Shown: positions 24,273 to 33,709 of the stretch, one piece after another
Position numbering within the stretch: position 1 is the first letter of the stretch
How the letters are laid out: the number at the start of each line of letters is the position of its first letter
Assembly (NCBI GenBank): GCA_963457535.1
Contig: OY734803.1
Coordinates: 1,364,001 to 1,428,000 of the forward strand
DNA length: 64,000 bases
Reading direction: 5' to 3'
Source: JAHRAW01 sp028066695
GTDB taxonomy: Bacteria > Pseudomonadota > Gammaproteobacteria > Arenicellales > Poriferihabitantaceae
Translations under genes and position numbers: made by a program
The notes under the pieces: model-generated
The model's database searches: none
Told to the model about the DNA's origin: nothing
What the model saw: the letters and a program-made list of their open reading frames with translations, nothing else

Positions 24273-24864
24273 CGACCTGGTTCGCGCGGACCACATGCAC
24301 CTTCAGCCGGGAGACGAATGCTTTTGCTTCTGTGAATTCAAGGCTGGAGACCAATGGTACGGCCCGGTCAGCCAGCAGTACATCTACAACCTCAAAAAAC
24401 CGATGACCCAGAAGGGTCTTCGGGACTGGAAATACAAAGGTCAGGCAATTGATGCGTGTGCTGAAGTGCTGGGGCGGGACATGGGAAAGTTGATGCAGCA
24501 GCCGGGCGCAGTTTTTGTGCCGGTACCGCCCTCCAAGACCAAGGGCCATGCGGAATATGACGACCGCATGTTGCAAGTTCTTCGCAAGGCATCCGCCAAG
24601 GAAAAATTAAACGCCGACATTCGCGAACTTGTATGTCAGCGCAAAGACATGCAGGCATCTCATTTAGGCGGCAGCCGAAATATCAGGGAGTTAATTCAGA
24701 ATTATGAGATTAACCAATCTTGCACGGAGCCGCCGCCAAAAATAGCCATCATCGTCGATGATTTGGTCACTACCGGTGCGCACTTTAAGGCGATGCAATC
24801 CGTCCTCATCGCAGAATTTGGGCAAATCAAAACGCTCGGGCTGTTTATGGGGCGTTGCATTTGA
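24253..24864 (+). CDS. ComF-type phosphoribosyltransferase-like protein
   Basis: A 203-residue protein with a phosphoribosyltransferase fold: FVPVPPSKTKGHAEYDDRM at the segment where ComF-type enzymes have their conserved Pro-rich strand, and IAIIVDDLVTTGAHFKAM, the PRPP-binding DD-TTG motif. A Cys pair in CFCFCEF near the N-terminus could be a metal-binding remnant as in ComF. It overlaps the 3' end of the DprA-like gene by 20 bases. ComF and DprA act together in natural transformation, yet this pair sits beside CBASS and an HNH nuclease, so a defence or DNA-uptake-control role is possible. TTG at 24247 is a less likely start. Confidence 0.7.
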   Translation: MRWTRIDDLVRADHMHLQPGDECFCFCEFKAGDQWYGPVSQQYIYNLKKPMTQKGLRDWKYKGQAIDACAEVLGRDMGKLMQQPGAVFVPVPPSKTKGHAEYDDRMLQVLRKASAKEKLNADIRELVCQRKDMQASHLGGSRNIRELIQNYEINQSCTEPPPKIAIIVDDLVTTGAHFKAMQSVLIAEFGQIKTLGLFMGRCI

Positions 24865-24952
24865 TGGTCTGTGCGATATGGCATGCATCACACCACTCCG
24901 CGCGCACTCATCTCCGACTCGCGGTAATCGGTAAGCGGCGCCTCCAAAACTG

Positions 24953-26110
24953 ATGAAAGAAACCCCCACCCCCGGCCCCTTAACCGGCCTCCTAGTAGCC
25001 GACCTAACCCGCACCCTCGCCGGCCCCTACGCCACCATGATGCTCGCCGATATGGGCGCGCGGGTCATCAAGGTGGAGCCGCCGGGCGGGGATGATGCGC
25101 GGCGGTTTGGGCCGTTTGCGGGCGGGCGCTCGGCGTATTTCGCGTCGGTAAACCGCGGCAAATGCAGCATCGCGCTGGATTTGAAATCGCCGGATGACCG
25201 CGCGATTTTTGAAAAACTGGCGGCGCGCGCTGATGTGCTGGTGGAAAACTACCGCCCCGGCGTGATGCGCAAACTCAACTACGACTGGGCGGCGCTGCGC
25301 GAAATGAATCCGCGACTGGTGTATGCGGCGATTTCCGGTTTCGGGCAGAGCGGGCCGCGCCGCGATTTGCCGGCATACGATTTGGTGGCGCAGGCGATGG
25401 GCGGCATCATGAGCATCACCGGCGGCGAGGGCGGGCCGCCGGTGCGGGTCGGCACTTCCATCGGCGACATTTCCGCGGGACTTTTTGCGCTCGCCGGAAT
25501 TTTGGCGGCGCTGCACCGGCGCGCGCAAAGCGGGCGCGGCGGCATGGTGGATGTCGGCATGCTGGACTGCCAGGTGGCGATGCTGGAAAGCGCGATCGGG
25601 CGCGTCTTCGCCGGCGAATCGCCGGCGCCGCTGGGCATGCGGCATCCTTCCATCGCGCCGTTTGACGGGTTTTGTGTTGGCGGGGGAGAGCAAATGATTA
25701 TTGCGGCCGGAAACGACGCGCTGTTTTCAAAATTATGCGCGGCGCTCGGCGCGGCCGAGTTGGCGAGTCGCGGCGAGTTTGCCTCCAATGATTTGCGCGT
25801 GAAAAATCACGCGGCGTTGAAAAGCGCATTGGAAAATGTCCTGGCGAAAAAGCCGGCCGAAAAATGGCTGGAGATTTTGCGCGCGGCCGGGGTGCCGTGC
25901 GCGCCGATCAATGACATTAATGCGGTGCTGAACGATCCGCAGGTGGGCGCGCGCAACATGATTATTGACGCGGTGGACGCGGACGGGCGGCGCATGAAAA
26001 TGGCCGGCAACCCAGTAAAAATGCCGGACTTTCCCGACCCGCCGACGCGCGCCGCGGCGCCGGAATTGGACGCGGATCGGGAGGCGGTGCTGGCGTTTTT
26101 GGGGTGTTAA
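24953..26110 (+). CDS. CaiB/BaiF-family CoA transferase
   Basis: A 385-residue family III CoA transferase. Typical features are the N-terminal GLLVADLTRTLAGPYATMMLADMGARVIKVEPPGGDD, DVLVENYRPGVMRKL, ISGFGQSGP and the catalytic-Asp segment VDVGMLDCQVAML. These enzymes move CoA between carboxylic acids (carnitine, formate/oxalate, succinate/mesaconate and others) by a ternary-complex mechanism. The substrate is not defined. It lies between the defence island and the MttB-like gene, the latter convergent after 27 bases. The 5' end is C-rich compared with the rest of the gene, a pattern shared with other gene starts in this window. Confidence 0.9.
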   Translation: MKETPTPGPLTGLLVADLTRTLAGPYATMMLADMGARVIKVEPPGGDDARRFGPFAGGRSAYFASVNRGKCSIALDLKSPDDRAIFEKLAARADVLVENYRPGVMRKLNYDWAALREMNPRLVYAAISGFGQSGPRRDLPAYDLVAQAMGGIMSITGGEGGPPVRVGTSIGDISAGLFALAGILAALHRRAQSGRGGMVDVGMLDCQVAMLESAIGRVFAGESPAPLGMRHPSIAPFDGFCVGGGEQMIIAAGNDALFSKLCAALGAAELASRGEFASNDLRVKNHAALKSALENVLAKKPAEKWLEILRAAGVPCAPINDINAVLNDPQVGARNMIIDAVDADGRRMKMAGNPVKMPDFPDPPTRAAAPELDADREAVLAFLGC

Positions 26111-26137
26111 AAACCCGCTTTAACCCGGATAAAAGCG

Positions 26138-27673
26138 TTACACCACGCCGTGCTTTTTAATCTCCTCTTTGCGCCGCGCGATGTAGCGATCCAGTTCCTC
26201 CAGCGCGCCGGCGCGCATTTCCGGCTCGCGGTACTCGGCGAGCAGCGCTTTCCAAATTTCGTTGGCGCGGGTGGTCGCGTCTTTTGCGCCGTCCAACTTC
26301 CAGTTTTCAAAGTTGCGCCAGTCGGACAAAAGCGGCCGGTAAAACGCGGTGCGGTAGCGCGCCATGGTGTGTTCGGTGCCGAAAAAATGCCCGCCGTGGC
26401 CGGCCTGTTTTATCGCGTCCAAACCGAATTCGTCCTCGCCGAATGCGAGCGGCTCAAACGCCGCCGACAAGGTCTGGATCATCTCGGCGTCAATGATGAA
26501 TTTTTCCTTGGACGCGCAAAGCCCGCCTTCCATCCAGCCGGCGGCGTGGTTGACGATGTTGGCGTGAGCGAGAAAGCATGCCCACAGCGACATCGCCGAT
26601 TCATAGGTGGCCTGCGCGTCCGCGGCGTTCGCGGCGTTGACATTGCTGGAGCGGTAGGGCAGGCGGTAGTGCCGCGCGAGTTGCCCGCCGGCGAGCACGC
26701 CGCGAATGTATTCGGGCGTGCCGAACGCGGGCGAGCCGGATTTCATGTCCACATTGGAAGTGAAGCCGCCGAACACGCACGGGCAGCCGGGGCGTAGCAT
26801 CTGCACCAGCGCGAGCACCGCCAGCGCCTCGGCGGTCTGCTGCGCGAGCGCGCCGGCGAGCGTCACCGGACTCATCGCGCCGGCCAGCGTGAACGGCGTG
26901 ATCACGCATGGCTGGCCGTGCTCGGTCATTTCGGTGAGGCCGGCGAGCATTTCTTTGTCCACCACCAGCGGCGAATTGACATTGATGACGGTGAGCAGGC
27001 CCGGCGCGGCGCGCAATTCGTCATGGCCGATGCCGCGCGCGATGCAGTTGATTTCAATCGCGTCGCGAACGCGCTGTTGGCCGATGGCGCGCGCGTTCCA
27101 CACCTGGTCGCTGAGCACGGTTTGCGCGCGGTAAAAATCCAAATGGCGCGTGTCGGCCGGCAAATCCATCGCCTCCACCGACGAGCCGCCGCCGAGGTGC
27201 AGCGCGTTCAGGCAATAGGTGAGGCGAATTAAATCGCACTGGTCTTGATAATTTCCGGGGCGGCGGCCGCGGTCCAAGTCGGAGATGTTCGGCGGCCCGC
27301 TGACCGGCGCGAAGTGAATGCGGTTGCCGCCGATGTCGGCGTTCTTTTGCGGGTTGCGCGCGTGCAGCGTAAAAGCCGGCGGCGCGGCGGCGAGGTGTTT
27401 GCGAATGACTTCGGCGTCAAACTTCACCAAGTGCGAATCAAAATCCACTTGCGCGCCGTTTTGCGCGAGAATTTCCAGCGATTTTTCGTGGTGGAATTTC
27501 AGGCCGATTTCCGCGAGGATTTTCATCGCGGCGTTGTCAATCGCCCGCACTTCCTCGTCGCGCAAAATGTCCAGCGGCGGCCACGGGTTTTGCGCCGGTT
27601 TCCACGGCGGTTGTTCGTGCCCGGCCGGTTTTTCCGCCCGCGCCGCGCCGCGTTTTTTTCGCTTTCGGTTCAT
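26138..27673 (-). CDS. MttB-family (non-pyrrolysine) methyltransferase
   Basis: A 511-residue member of the trimethylamine methyltransferase MttB superfamily. Diagnostic segments are VRAIDNAAMKILAEIGLKFHHEKSLEIL, SGPPNISDLDRGRRPGNYQD, VINVNSPLVVDKEMLAGL, PCVITPFTLAGAMSPVTLAGALAQQ and VFGGFTSNVDMKSGSPAFGTPEY. There is no in-frame amber codon, so it belongs to the pyrrolysine-free branch, whose studied members demethylate glycine betaine, proline betaine or carnitine with a corrinoid protein. No corrinoid-protein gene is in the window. Together with the three dimethylglycine-dehydrogenase-like flavoenzymes it points to use of quaternary amines, though aerobic marine bacteria carry many MttB paralogs of unknown role. 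A basic N-terminus (MNRKRKKRG) is unusual. Confidence 0.88.
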   Translation of the reverse strand: MNRKRKKRGAARAEKPAGHEQPPWKPAQNPWPPLDILRDEEVRAIDNAAMKILAEIGLKFHHEKSLEILAQNGAQVDFDSHLVKFDAEVIRKHLAAAPPAFTLHARNPQKNADIGGNRIHFAPVSGPPNISDLDRGRRPGNYQDQCDLIRLTYCLNALHLGGGSSVEAMDLPADTRHLDFYRAQTVLSDQVWNARAIGQQRVRDAIEINCIARGIGHDELRAAPGLLTVINVNSPLVVDKEMLAGLTEMTEHGQPCVITPFTLAGAMSPVTLAGALAQQTAEALAVLALVQMLRPGCPCVFGGFTSNVDMKSGSPAFGTPEYIRGVLAGGQLARHYRLPYRSSNVNAANAADAQATYESAMSLWACFLAHANIVNHAAGWMEGGLCASKEKFIIDAEMIQTLSAAFEPLAFGEDEFGLDAIKQAGHGGHFFGTEHTMARYRTAFYRPLLSDWRNFENWKLDGAKDATTRANEIWKALLAEYREPEMRAGALEELDRYIARRKEEIKKHGVV

Positions 27674-27811
27674 TTCAGATGCGCATTAAAATATGCCGAA
27701 AATGTGCCGCGCAAAATACCACATTCGCCCGCCCCGGCAGTTCCGCCCCCCCTTTTTTCATGTCCTTTAATGCCGCGGCGGCGTGCTAGACTTTCCGCCG
27801 GCCTTTTTCCC

Positions 27812-28999
27812 ATGAAATTTTCCTCCCTCACCGAGCGCGTCGCCGGCGACGGCATTGACGCCTGGGCGGTGCATTACGCCGCGCTGGCGCGCCGCGACGC
27901 CGGCGAGGATGTCATCGTCATGAGCGTCGGCCAGGAGAACGATGAAGTGACTCCGCCGCACATTGTGGAAGCGGCCGCGGCCTCGCTGCGCGCCGGCCGC
28001 CACCACTACACCCCGGTCAACGGAAATTTGGATTTGCGGCGCGCGCTGGCGCGGCATCACCGCGCGCGCACCGGGCAGGTCGTGGATGAAAATCATTGCG
28101 CGATTTTCGCCGGCGCGCAAAACGCGCTGTTCGCGCTGGCGCAGTGTTTGCTGGAACATGGAGACGAAGTGATTTTGTCGGAGCCGTATTACACGACTTA
28201 TCCGGCGACTTTTTCGGCGTCGGGCGCGGCGTTGGTGTGCGTGCCGGCGAGTTTTGAAAGCGGTTTTCAAATTGACGCCGCGGCGATTTCCGCCGCGGTA
28301 ACCGAACGCACCCGCGCCATCGTGATCAATTCGCCGAGCAATCCGGCCGGCGCAATCTGCGCGCAAAAAGACTATGAAAAGTTGCTGGAAATTTGCCTGC
28401 AAAAAAATATCTGGCTGATTTGCGACGATGTCTATTGCGAACTTTTGCATCCGCACGAGCGCACCACCGCGGCCGCGCTGCCCGGCGCCGAACGCGTTTG
28501 CATCACCGTTTCCAGTCTGTCCAAGTCGCACCGCATGACCGGCTGGCGGCTCGGCTGGGCGGTCGGCCCGCATGAATTGACGCGCCGCCTTTACGACCTG
28601 GCGATGTGCATGTCCTATGGTCTGCCGGCGTTCATTCAGGACGCGGCGCTGGCCGCGTTGGAAGACGACGGCGCGACCGCGCATGACATCCGCGCCAAAC
28701 TGGACCGCCGCCGCGAGGTTTTGCGCGGGGAATTTTCCGGCGCGCCCGGCATGCGCGTTTGGTGCGCGCCCGGCTGCATGTTCGCGCTGCTGGACATTGG
28801 GCAACTTCCGGTTTCGGCGAAACAATTCGCCGAGGAACTGTTGGCGCGCCACGATGTCGCGATTTTGCCCTGCGACGGTTTCGGCGCGTCCTGCGCGAAT
28901 TTTTTGCGCGTGAGTCTCAGCGTGGATGAACCGCAACTCGGCGAGGCCTGCCGGCGCATCTCCGCGCACGCGCGCTCGCTGCAGCGCGCCGCGGCCTGA
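27812..28999 (+). CDS. Class I/II PLP-dependent aminotransferase
   Basis: A 395-residue fold-type I aminotransferase: SVGQENDEVTPPHIVEAAAASLRAGRHHYTPVNGNLDLR, GAQNALFALAQCLL, INSPSNPAGAICAQ, LICDDVYCEL and the PLP-lysine motif SLSKSHRMTGWRLGW. It resembles aspartate/alanine-type enzymes; substrate is not determined. ATG 27812 is chosen because family similarity begins there, although the frame is open for 190 codons upstream across the divergent mttB-like gene. It is 5 bases upstream of the next flavoprotein gene, so the two are likely cotranscribed, which would link transamination with N-demethylation. Confidence 0.9.
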   Translation: MKFSSLTERVAGDGIDAWAVHYAALARRDAGEDVIVMSVGQENDEVTPPHIVEAAAASLRAGRHHYTPVNGNLDLRRALARHHRARTGQVVDENHCAIFAGAQNALFALAQCLLEHGDEVILSEPYYTTYPATFSASGAALVCVPASFESGFQIDAAAISAAVTERTRAIVINSPSNPAGAICAQKDYEKLLEICLQKNIWLICDDVYCELLHPHERTTAAALPGAERVCITVSSLSKSHRMTGWRLGWAVGPHELTRRLYDLAMCMSYGLPAFIQDAALAALEDDGATAHDIRAKLDRRREVLRGEFSGAPGMRVWCAPGCMFALLDIGQLPVSAKQFAEELLARHDVAILPCDGFGASCANFLRVSLSVDEPQLGEACRRISAHARSLQRAAA

Positions 29000-29004
29000 T
29001 TAAT

Positions 29005-31419
29005 ATGAAAAGTCACGCGCAAGCGGTGGTCATCGGCGGCGGCTTAATCGGCTGCAGCATTTTGTATCACCTGGCAAAACTCGGCTGGAAGGATGTGGTG
29101 CTGCTGGAGCGCGACGAACTGACTTCCGGTTCCACCTGGCACGCCGCTGCCGGCGTGCACGGACTGCACGACCACAACAACACTTCCAAACTGCAGTATT
29201 ACACGATGAAAACCTACGCCGAGTTGGAGCGCGAAACCGGCCAGTCGTGCGGCATTCACCACCCCGGCGGAATTTATCTCGCGTGCACGCGCGAGCGCGT
29301 GCATCAACTTCGCATTCAGGCGGCGAAGGCGCGCGCGTTTGACGCCGAGTTTTATGAAATTTCGCGCGAGGAAATTCGCGACCTGCATCCGCTTTTGGAA
29401 ACCGGCGATGTGTTGTGCGCGATGTTTGAGCCGCTCAGCGGGCATGTGGATCCGTCCGGCGTCACGCATGCCTATGCGCAGGGCGCGCGCGCGCTCGGCG
29501 CGGAAATCGTCCGCTTCGCGCCGGTGGTGGAAACCAACGCGCGCGCCGACGGCAGTTGGGAGGTGGTGACGCCGAAGGGAAAAGTGCAGGCCGAATTCGT
29601 GGTCAACGCGGCCGGGTTGTGGGCGCGCGAAGTGGCCGCGCTCGCCGGGTTTGAGTTGCCGCTGGCGCCGATGGAGCACCAGTATTTTGTCACCGAAGAA
29701 ATTCCGGCAATCGCCGAACTCGGCAAGGAATTGCCGGCGGTCGCCGACCGCGACCGCGAATATTACATGCGCCAGGAAGGCAAGGGCCTGCTGGTCGGCG
29801 CGTATGAAAAGGACGGGCGGTTTTGGGCGGAAGACGCGACCCCGCAAAATTTCGGCCACGATTTGCTGCCGCCCGATTTGGAGCGCATTGAGGAAAATGT
29901 GCTGCGCGCCTGCGAGCGCGTGCCGGCGCTGGCCGAGGCCGGGATTAAGCAGGTCATTAATGGACCCATGATTTGGTCGCCGGATTCGGCCGCGCTGGCG
30001 GGACCGGTGCCGAATTTAAAAAACTATTTCGTCTGCTGCGGCATCATCCCCGGCTTCAGCCAGAGCGCCGGACTCGGGTTGTGCGTGGCGCAGTGGATGG
30101 CCGAGGGCGAGCCGGAACTGGACATGTTTCCGTGGGATGTCGCGCGCTTCGGCGACTGGGCCGGAAAAAAATTCACGCGCGCGCGCGCGCTGGACACTTA
30201 CAGTTCGCGGTTTCGCATTCACTTTCCGTTTGAAGAACGCGGCGCCGGCCGCCCGCTGAAAACGCGGCCGGTATACGACCTGCAAAAATCACTCGGCGCG
30301 GTTTTCGGGCTTTCCTACGGCTGGGAGCATCCGCAGTTTTTCGCCGGCAAAAATGCCGCCGCAAAAGACAGTTTCGGTTTTGAGCGGCAAAAGTGGTTTG
30401 AAAATGTCGGCGAAGAATGCCGCGCGTTGCGCGCATCAGCCGGCGTGGTGGACACTTCCAATTTCGCCAAATACGAAATCACCGGCAAAAACGCGCTCGC
30501 CTGGCTGGACCGCATCATCGCCAACAATGTGCCGCAACAAGACGGGCGCACTTGCCTGACGCCGCTGCTCGGCCCGCGCGGCGGAGTCGCCGGCGATTTC
30601 ACCGTCGCGCGAATTTCCGGCGAGCGGCTTTTCATGATCGGCTCGGGCATCGCCGAGCATTACCACCGCCGCATGCTGGAGGCGGAACTTCCGGCGAAAG
30701 GCGTGGAATTTCGCCCGGTCACCGGCGCGTTCGCCGGTTTTAACATCGCCGGGCCGAACGCGCGAAAAGTCCTGCAGAAACTTGCCGGCGCGGAAATTCC
30801 CAACGAAGAACTTCCGTTCATGCGAAACCGCCTGATTAACATCGGCGGCGTGGAGGCGATTTTGCTGCGTGTCTCGTTCACCGGCGATCTCGGCTTTGAA
30901 ATTTACGCGCCCGAGGAAAACCAACTGCAATTGTATTCCGAGTTGCTGGAACACGGCGCCGAGTTCAACATCGCCCCGGTCGGCTCGCGCGCGCTCGGCT
31001 GCATGCGCATTGAAAAAGGCTACGGAAGTTGGAGCCGCGAATATTCGCCCGAATGGTATCCGCACGAAAGCGGCCTGGCGCGGCTGGTCAAGGACAAGCC
31101 GGCGTTTTTCGGCCGCGACGCGTGGCGCGCGCGCAAGGACGAACCGCCGCGCCAGTTGCTGTTCGGTTTCGCGATTGAAAATGCCGAGTCCGACGCCTCG
31201 GGCGGCGAAACCATCACCAAGGACGGCGAATACGCCGGCCGCGTAACTTCCGGCGCGTATGGTTTCAGCGTCGGCGAATCGCTCGCGCTCGGCTACATTG
31301 ACGCGCGCATGGCCGAGCAGGACGGACAATACGAAATCGCCGTGCTCGGCGAACCGCACAAAGCGCGCCTGCTGCGCGAGCCGCTGTTTGACCCGAAGGG
31401 CGCGCGAATGCGGGTGTAA
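29005..31419 (+). CDS. Dimethylglycine/sarcosine dehydrogenase-like flavoprotein, second copy
   Basis: An 804-residue protein with the same architecture as the gene at 6660: FAD-binding GGGLIGCSILYHL at residues 11-23, covalent-flavin candidate His46 in SGSTWHAAAG, and a folate-type GcvT half (FNIAGPNARKVLQKL; SFTGDLGFEIYAPEEN; IEKGYGSWSREY; VTSGAYGFSVGESLALGYID). It follows the aminotransferase by 5 bases. The three copies in the window are clearly homologous but diverged along their whole length, so they are old paralogs with probably different N-methyl substrates rather than a recent duplication. The gene ends 80 bases before the DsbA-like gene. Confidence 0.87.
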   Translation: MKSHAQAVVIGGGLIGCSILYHLAKLGWKDVVLLERDELTSGSTWHAAAGVHGLHDHNNTSKLQYYTMKTYAELERETGQSCGIHHPGGIYLACTRERVHQLRIQAAKARAFDAEFYEISREEIRDLHPLLETGDVLCAMFEPLSGHVDPSGVTHAYAQGARALGAEIVRFAPVVETNARADGSWEVVTPKGKVQAEFVVNAAGLWAREVAALAGFELPLAPMEHQYFVTEEIPAIAELGKELPAVADRDREYYMRQEGKGLLVGAYEKDGRFWAEDATPQNFGHDLLPPDLERIEENVLRACERVPALAEAGIKQVINGPMIWSPDSAALAGPVPNLKNYFVCCGIIPGFSQSAGLGLCVAQWMAEGEPELDMFPWDVARFGDWAGKKFTRARALDTYSSRFRIHFPFEERGAGRPLKTRPVYDLQKSLGAVFGLSYGWEHPQFFAGKNAAAKDSFGFERQKWFENVGEECRALRASAGVVDTSNFAKYEITGKNALAWLDRIIANNVPQQDGRTCLTPLLGPRGGVAGDFTVARISGERLFMIGSGIAEHYHRRMLEAELPAKGVEFRPVTGAFAGFNIAGPNARKVLQKLAGAEIPNEELPFMRNRLINIGGVEAILLRVSFTGDLGFEIYAPEENQLQLYSELLEHGAEFNIAPVGSRALGCMRIEKGYGSWSREYSPEWYPHESGLARLVKDKPAFFGRDAWRARKDEPPRQLLFGFAIENAESDASGGETITKDGEYAGRVTSGAYGFSVGESLALGYIDARMAEQDGQYEIAVLGEPHKARLLREPLFDPKGARMRV

Positions 31420-31499
31420 TTTCGCCGTTCGGGGCGTGCTACAATTTTGCGAAAGCGGCCGCGGAAACTTTTGACGCGCCGCAAAACGCCGAAAAAACC

Positions 31500-32336
31500 A
31501 TGAACCTCCTGCCTACGCTACGACCGCAACCTCTCCGGTCTGTGCTGATGCGTCGCGCCGCATTTTTTTTCGCGCTGGTTTTTTGCTTTGCGCAACCGGT
31601 TTCAGCGGCGGAAATCAACGAAAAAGAGTTGCGCGAACTGGTGCGCGAGGAAATTCGCGCGCTGTTGAATGAGCCGGGCGCGTTTGACGCGGCGATTTCG
31701 CGCGGCATTGAAAATTACATCCTTGAACAGCGCGCCGCCGCGCAGCGCGAGCAGGATGAACAGCAGCGCGCGCGGCTGGAAAACATGCGCGAAGTGGACG
31801 CGTCGCGCGACCATATTCTCGGCGACCCGAACGCGCCGGTTACGCTGGTGGAGTATTCCGATTTTGAATGCCCGTTTTGCAAGCGCTTTCACCCGACCGT
31901 GGCGCGCCTGATGGAAAACAACCCGGGAAAAATCCGCTGGGTCTACCGCCACTTTCCGCTGAGTTTTCACAACCCCGGCGCGCAGCAGCAGGCCGAGGCT
32001 TCCGAATGCGTCGCCGAACAAAGCGGCAACGACGCCTTTTGGAAATTCGTGGACGCGATTTACGAGCGCACCACCGCCGGCGGCAACGGCTTTCCGCTGC
32101 ACGGACTGCGCCCGCTCGCCGAAGAAGTCGGCGCGGACGGCGATGTGTTTGAAAAATGCCTGCGCAGCGGGCGCATGGCGCAGCGCGTGCACGAGGACAT
32201 TGAAGACGCCAAGGACATGGGCGTAACCGGAACGCCCTCCGGCGCATTGGTGCACCGCGACGGCGCGCGCGAATTTATCGCCGGCGCATTGCCGCTGGAA
32301 GAACTGCAGAAATTGCTGGACAAAGTTTCGCCGTGA
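31500..32336 (+). CDS. Periplasmic DsbA-family thiol oxidoreductase
   Basis: A 278-residue exported protein. A signal peptide is clear from residue 17 (MRRAAFFFALVFCFAQPVSA, cleavage before AE), so ATG 31548 may be the real start. A charged helical region follows at about 40-95. Then comes a DsbA-type thioredoxin fold with the opening DHILGDPNAPVTLVEYSDFECPFCKRFHPT, where CPFC is the active site, and a cis-Pro segment GVTGTPSGALVHRDG. The layout resembles the DsbA/BdbD-like proteins with an N-terminal helical extension found in many proteobacteria. It should oxidise or isomerise periplasmic disulfides; a partner DsbB is not in the window. Confidence 0.88.
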   Translation: MNLLPTLRPQPLRSVLMRRAAFFFALVFCFAQPVSAAEINEKELRELVREEIRALLNEPGAFDAAISRGIENYILEQRAAAQREQDEQQRARLENMREVDASRDHILGDPNAPVTLVEYSDFECPFCKRFHPTVARLMENNPGKIRWVYRHFPLSFHNPGAQQQAEASECVAEQSGNDAFWKFVDAIYERTTAGGNGFPLHGLRPLAEEVGADGDVFEKCLRSGRMAQRVHEDIEDAKDMGVTGTPSGALVHRDGAREFIAGALPLEELQKLLDKVSP

Positions 32337-32361
32337 ACGCCGGGCGTTGCGGCGCGCGCGC

Positions 32362-33705
32362 ATGAGCAAAGTCCTGCACCGAAAAATCCAACACCGCCTG
32401 CCGCGCGCGACCGGCGGCGAGGGCCCCTATCTTATTGACGCGAGTGGCAAGCGTTACTTGGACGGTTGCGGCGGCGCGGCGGTGTCGTGCCTCGGGCACA
32501 ATCACCCGGCGGTGCTGGAAGCGGTGCGCGCGCAACTGGACAAGTTGAGTTACGCGCACACCGCGTTTTTCACCACCGACATTTTGGAGGAATTGGCCGA
32601 GCATGTAATCGCGCACGCGCCGGACAATTTCACCCATGCTTATTTCGTCAGCAGCGGCTCCGAGGCGGTGGAAGCCGCGCTCAAGTTGGCGCGCCAGTAT
32701 TTTCTGGAGCGCGGCGAGCCGCAACGCTCGCACTTCATCGCGCGCCGACTGAGTTACCACGGCGCGACCCTCGGTGCGCTCGCGGTCGGCGGCAACGAAC
32801 AGCGCCGCGCGCCGTATGCGCCGCTATTGATAAAAGCCGCGCACATCGCGCCGTGCTACGCCTACCGCCACCGCCGCGAAAACGAAAGCGAAGCCGAATA
32901 CGCGGCGCGCGCGGCCGATGAGTTGGAGCAAAAAATCCGCGAACTCGGCGAAGACCGCGTCATCGCCTTCATCGCCGAACCGGTGGTCGGCGCGACCGCC
33001 GGCGTGGTGCCGCCGGTGGACGGATATTTTGCGCGCGTGCGCGAAATCTGCGACCGCTACGGCGTGCTGCTGATTTTGGATGAAGTCATGTGCGGCATGG
33101 GGCGCACCGGCGATTTATACGCGCACGCGCGCGAAAACATCCGCGCCGACTTGGTCGCAATCGCCAAGGGACTCGGCGGCGGCTACCAGCCGATCGGCGC
33201 GCTGTTGATGGACGCGCGCATTCACGACGCGCTCGCCTCCGGCTCCGGCGCCTTCCGCCACAGCCACACCTACATCGGCCACGCGCTCGCCGCGGCCGCC
33301 GCGCTCGCCGTGCAGCAAACCATTCAGCGCGGGAATTTGCTGGACAATGTGAAAAAACGCGGCGCCGAACTGTTCGCCGCATTGCGCGCGCGCCTCGGCG
33401 AGCACCCGCACATCGGCGACATCCGCGGCCGCGGACTTTTCGCCGGCCTTGAACTGGTCGCCGAGCGCGAAAGCAAAAAACCTTTCGCCGCCGAAATTCC
33501 GCTGCATTCGCTGCTGCAGGAGGCGGCCATGCAAAACGGCCTGATGATCTACCCCGGCAGCGGCTGCATTGACGGCGCGCAAGGCCACCACATCATGCTG
33601 GCGCCGCCGTTCATTTGCGAGCGCGCCCATGTGGAGGAATTGACCGACAAGTTGGCGAAGTCGGTGGAGCAGGCGGTTTCCGCGGCGATTTCGCGGGCGG
33701 CGTAA
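32362..33705 (+). CDS. Class III (omega-type) aminotransferase
   Basis: A 447-residue class III PLP aminotransferase: YLIDASGKRYLDGCGGAAVSCLGHNHPAVLEAV, FVSSGSEAVEAALKLARQYFLERGE, SYHGATLGALAVGG, GVLLILDEVMCGMGRTGDLYAH and IAKGLGGGYQPIGALLMDARI, where the Lys in AIAKGLGGG binds PLP. The relatives are taurine-, beta-alanine- or 4-aminobutyrate-pyruvate transaminases. ATG 32362 is chosen over one 15 bases upstream because it is preceded by better context and begins the conserved region. The next gene (a BKACE relative) starts 4 bases after the stop, suggesting a degradative pair acting on beta-amino or beta-keto acids. Confidence 0.9.
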   Translation: MSKVLHRKIQHRLPRATGGEGPYLIDASGKRYLDGCGGAAVSCLGHNHPAVLEAVRAQLDKLSYAHTAFFTTDILEELAEHVIAHAPDNFTHAYFVSSGSEAVEAALKLARQYFLERGEPQRSHFIARRLSYHGATLGALAVGGNEQRRAPYAPLLIKAAHIAPCYAYRHRRENESEAEYAARAADELEQKIRELGEDRVIAFIAEPVVGATAGVVPPVDGYFARVREICDRYGVLLILDEVMCGMGRTGDLYAHARENIRADLVAIAKGLGGGYQPIGALLMDARIHDALASGSGAFRHSHTYIGHALAAAAALAVQQTIQRGNLLDNVKKRGAELFAALRARLGEHPHIGDIRGRGLFAGLELVAERESKKPFAAEIPLHSLLQEAAMQNGLMIYPGSGCIDGAQGHHIMLAPPFICERAHVEELTDKLAKSVEQAVSAAISRAA

Positions 33706-33709
33706 GGCC

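Noticed and set aside
24865..24952. Integration site (tRNA or att repeat) at the end of the defence island
   Set aside because: No tRNA gene, integrase or direct repeat could be identified at either side of the island.
27245..27811. Long open frame upstream of the aminotransferase (as if an N-terminal extension of 189 codons)
   Set aside because: It is antisense to the MttB-like gene and has no similarity to aminotransferases; the family start at 27812 is clear. High GC content keeps antisense frames open.
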